A DNA stretch of 64,000 nucleotides, from contig NZ_FOCJ01000006.1 in assembly GCF_900110075.1 (NCBI RefSeq), positions 310,001 to 374,000 of the forward strand, read 5' to 3'. Source of the DNA: Paenibacillus sp. OV219 (GTDB lineage: Bacteria > Bacillota > Bacilli > Paenibacillales > Paenibacillaceae). Below, piece after piece: positions 61,703 through 64,000 of this stretch (positions within the stretch are counted from its first letter, which is position 1; the number at the start of each line of letters is the position of its first letter). The position numbers and the translations under genes were made by a program. Under the pieces are notes generated by a model. That model saw nothing but the letters and a program-made list of their open reading frames with translations. It was not told the origin of the DNA and searched no databases.

Positions 61703-63097
61703 ATGCACGCATCAAGGTCTGAAACACATCAGCACCAGAAGAAGCAGCGCTCGCGCCGGTTGAAAAGGCTGCTCACAATCAATATCGTTATGCTGTTCAT
61801 CATAGGCTCGCTTGCTGTTGTCTATTTCGTGCAGCGGCAGGATGGGACAGAGAAGCTGGACATCGCTTCGGGTAATGGAAGCGGAGCTAACACGAGTAAT
61901 TCTGGCGACGGCAATAATGCTGCGACAGAGAATAGCAACTCATCGAATGCATCCGCAGACGGTGGAACGAATTCGAATTCGGATGCCGCTACAAATGAGG
62001 CTGCGAGTGATTCAGGGACTAATGCTGATAGCTCAGATGAAGCCAATCAGGGCGAGCAGAAGCCAGCAGCGGATCAAGAGTCGTCTGATGGGGCGGATGA
62101 TTCAAACTCAGGTTCAGGATCGGCAGTTACGTCCACCGGTTCGACGCCTAGTGATTCTATCACTCTTTCTTTTGCAGGAGATGTATTGCTCGCAGCAACG
62201 GTCGAAAATTTAATGCTGAAGAACGGATACGATTATCCGTATACATACGTTCAGCCGTTTCTGCAAAAGCCGGACTTAATGGCGGTGAATCTCGAAACGC
62301 CGGTAACGACGAGAGGGACACCTGCTCAGAAGAAACAATATGTGTATAAATCCTCACCGGATGCGCTTCCAGCATTGAAGGCTTCGGGAATTGACGTCGT
62401 CAATCTGGCGAACAACCATACGATGGACCAAGGCGAAGAGGGGCTGCTCGATACGATTGGCCACCTCGATTCCGCTGCCATTCCGAATATGGGGGCGGGC
62501 CGCGACGATGCAGAGGCGTTCAAGCCGGTACTGCTTGAAGCCAAAGGCATCAGCGTTGCGTATATCGGACTATCGCGGGTTATTCCGGAAGGCTCGTGGA
62601 AAGCGGCTAAGGATCATCCGGGTCTAGCTGAGACGTATGATTCCACCCGAGCTGTGAAAGCGATCCAGGATGCGAAGAAACAAGCGGATCTTGTTGTCGT
62701 TATGGTGCATTGGGGCATTGAACGTGAAGATAACCCGAATGATGACCAAAAACGCTTGGCGCATGAATATATTGATGCAGGAGCCGATTTGGTCATTGGC
62801 AGTCATCCTCATACTTTACAAGGCTTCGAATCGTATAAAGGCAAGTGGATTGCGTACAGCTTAGGCAATTTTATATTCCCAGGCATGCCGCCGGATAAAA
62901 CGAAAGATACCGGTGTTGTTGATGCGCGGTGCAGTGTAGATGGCAAGTGCTCGCTGCTCATGCATCCGATGCGCGCAAATCAGTCCCAGCCTGCACCACT
63001 TACAGGTGATGAGGCGGCTGCACTCCTTGCTCGCATCTCTGCGATTTCAATTCATGCGTCGATTGACGCTGCAGGTAACGTGAAGCCGAAGGAGTGA
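61703..63097 (+). CDS. CapA-like membrane-anchored protein
   Basis: A 464-residue protein: a basic cytoplasmic start (KKQRSRRLKRL), one membrane helix (about 27-46), a long Ser/Asn/Gly/Asp-rich linker (about 55-150), then a CapA (PGA_cap) domain of the metallophosphatase fold with LSFAGDVLLAATVEN, AVNLETPV, DVVNLANNHTMD, VHWGIERED and IGSHPHTLQGFE. CapA is the polyglutamate capsule export/anchoring protein; homologues outside a capsule operon have no assigned role, and capBC are not adjacent. Its domain should be outside the cell. The stop overlaps the next gene region by the ribosome site. Confidence 0.85.
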   Translation: MHASRSETHQHQKKQRSRRLKRLLTINIVMLFIIGSLAVVYFVQRQDGTEKLDIASGNGSGANTSNSGDGNNAATENSNSSNASADGGTNSNSDAATNEAASDSGTNADSSDEANQGEQKPAADQESSDGADDSNSGSGSAVTSTGSTPSDSITLSFAGDVLLAATVENLMLKNGYDYPYTYVQPFLQKPDLMAVNLETPVTTRGTPAQKKQYVYKSSPDALPALKASGIDVVNLANNHTMDQGEEGLLDTIGHLDSAAIPNMGAGRDDAEAFKPVLLEAKGISVAYIGLSRVIPEGSWKAAKDHPGLAETYDSTRAVKAIQDAKKQADLVVVMVHWGIEREDNPNDDQKRLAHEYIDAGADLVIGSHPHTLQGFESYKGKWIAYSLGNFIFPGMPPDKTKDTGVVDARCSVDGKCSLLMHPMRANQSQPAPLTGDEAAALLARISAISIHASIDAAGNVKPKE

Positions 63098-63105
63098 ATG
63101 ATCGA

Positions 63106-63846
63106 ATGCTCAATCCTTGTGTTGCCCATAGGGGAGCATCCGGGCTTGCGCCGGAGAATACGATGGCTGCTTTTCGGGAGGCGATGCGCTTTCCTTTCGT
63201 GCAGTGGATTGAACTGGATGTTCAGCTGTCCAAAGACGGCATTCCCGTCGTGATACACGATGATACGCTCAGGAGGACGGCAAGAACATCCGGCAAGGTG
63301 AACGATTATACGGCGGAGCAGCTCGGGAAGCTTGATGCCGGAAGCTGGTTTGATAAAGCTTTTTCCGGGGAGGGCATTCCGACTCTGGAGCAGGTCATGC
63401 TTGAAACCATTGGCCGCTGCCGTCTTAATATCGAACTTAAAACGTACAGCGGACGTTATCCCGGCATCGAGAAGAAGGTCGTCGAACTGTTAAACAAGCA
63501 CAGTCTCCAGCATGACTCGGTTATTACTTCATTCGATCGTGAGGCGCTGCGTATCGTGCGCTCGTTAACGGCAGATGTACGCACGGGGCTCATTTTGGAT
63601 GCATCGCCATGGACGCTTGTGCAGGACTTGAAACAGCTAGGCGCGACGTTGTTGTCTATCGGCTACACGCATGTTTCAAATCAGCTGTTGGAACAGCTGC
63701 AAGGAGCGGGAGTTGCAGTTATGGCGTGGACGGTCAATGATGCGCCAATGATGAAACGGCTTGGCAGTATGGATCCAAATTTAATGATTTGTACGAATTA
63801 TCCAGATCGCTTCCAGCAGGCTGCGACAGCAGGTAAGGAGCAATAG
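63106..63846 (+). CDS. Glycerophosphodiester phosphodiesterase (GlpQ/UgpQ family)
   Basis: A 246-residue TIM-barrel phosphodiesterase that cleaves glycerophosphodiesters to sn-glycerol 3-phosphate and an alcohol. Active-site and metal motifs are VAHRGASGLAPENTMAAF, IELDVQLSKDGIPVVIHDDTLRRT and IELKTYSG. Without a signal peptide it is a cytoplasmic UgpQ-like form. I choose the ATG at 63106 because AAGGAG is 11 bases upstream; a GTG at 63094 overlaps it. It lies right after the CapA-like gene. A strong hairpin follows at 63855. Confidence 0.92.
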   Translation: MLNPCVAHRGASGLAPENTMAAFREAMRFPFVQWIELDVQLSKDGIPVVIHDDTLRRTARTSGKVNDYTAEQLGKLDAGSWFDKAFSGEGIPTLEQVMLETIGRCRLNIELKTYSGRYPGIEKKVVELLNKHSLQHDSVITSFDREALRIVRSLTADVRTGLILDASPWTLVQDLKQLGATLLSIGYTHVSNQLLEQLQGAGVAVMAWTVNDAPMMKRLGSMDPNLMICTNYPDRFQQAATAGKEQ

Positions 63847-63854
63847 AAATAAAG

Positions 63855-63893
63855 AGAGACCGGCCATCACATCAAGTGATAGCCGGTCTCTTC
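63855..63893. terminator. Terminator after the GDPD gene
   Basis: AGAGACCGGC (63855-63864) and GCCGGTCTCT (63882-63891) are perfect complements, with ATCAC/GTGAT inside. It lies just before the stop of a converging minus-strand gene and has no long T tract, so a bidirectional role is likely. Confidence 0.7.
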
Positions 63894-63895
63894 GG

Positions 63896-64000
63896 TTATT
63901 GATCGCGATAACGGTTGCGGATATCAAGAATGGCGGGCAGCTGCTCGTTTAGCACATCAACGAGTCGGGCTTCGAAATGGCGATCGCGCTCCTCATTGAA
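63896..64000 (-). CDS. C-terminal end of an unidentified minus-strand gene (partial)
   Basis: Reading the minus strand from the window edge, 34 codons are open to a TAA at 63896-63898. They encode a charged helical tail (FNEERDRHFEARLVDVL, then PAILDIRNRYRDQ). The reading frame ends two bases after the hairpin at 63855-63893, a normal position for a converging gene end. I do not recognise the family; the part beyond the window is needed to name it. Confidence 0.6.
   Translation of the reverse strand, partial: FNEERDRHFEARLVDVLNEQLPAILDIRNRYRDQ

Overview
This window is a stretch of chromosome from an endospore-forming Firmicute, most likely of the Paenibacillaceae (Paenibacillus/Cohnella type). 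Three things support this: sporulation and germination genes (cotJABC, five YheC/YheD-type coat-associated ATP-grasp genes, ytrHI, ytvI, a gerA-type operon); a core gene order close to the Bacillus subtilis dnaE - accDA - pyk - fxsA - ytvI - citZ - icd - mdh region; and a Bacillus-type suf operon (sufD-sufS-sufU-sufB). I see no phage, transposase, CRISPR array, rRNA or tRNA gene. All functions come from reading translated motifs; no database search was run.

Layout. 0-3.4 kb: end of the suf iron-sulfur operon. 3.6-10.8 kb: molybdenum cofactor genes (a fused moaD-moaE on the minus strand, moaA on the plus strand), a YunD-type phosphoesterase and uppP, bracketed by two HD-GYP (c-di-GMP phosphodiesterase) genes. 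10.9-17.1 kb: the YfkAB radical SAM protein, a CNNM/CorC membrane protein, cotJABC, a NAGPA-domain membrane protein behind an ECF-type promoter, and a HAD phosphatase. 17.4-24.4 kb: a minus-strand cluster of five divergent YheC/YheD ATP-grasp paralogues with a GNAT acetyltransferase, headed by a sigma-K-like promoter. 24.6-31.1 kb: ytoI, ytpI, ytrI, ytrH (sigma-E-like promoter) and dnaE. 31.3-36.9 kb: a PgpA-like gene, a small protein, accD-accA, pyk, a thioesterase and fxsA. 37.3-46.4 kb: ytvI, ppk1 behind a four-repeat Pho box, ppx convergent with ppk1, then the TCA genes citZ, icd and mdh with a CcpC-type operator at citZ. 46.4-52.1 kb: recQ, a small membrane protein, a PfkB sugar kinase with a DeoR regulator, and an NHL beta-propeller protein. 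52.1-52.9 kb: a gene-free block with tandem repeats. 52.9-64 kb: nagA-nagB, fni (type 2 IPP isomerase), a gerA/gerB/gerC-type germinant receptor operon with a sigma-G-like promoter, a methyltransferase, an MBL hydrolase, a CapA-like protein, a glycerophosphodiester phosphodiesterase, and the 3' end of an unidentified minus-strand gene.

Regulation readable from sequence includes a Pho box that overlaps the -35 position of ppk1, an ECF-type promoter, sigma-E-, sigma-G- and sigma-K-like promoters on sporulation genes, a CcpC box at citZ and many hairpin terminators. The least explained material is a composite palindromic repeat that follows genes in the same sense orientation at three loci, a 51-52 bp tandem hairpin array, a Pro/Ala/Gly-rich insert in DnaE, and the ATP-grasp paralogue cluster.
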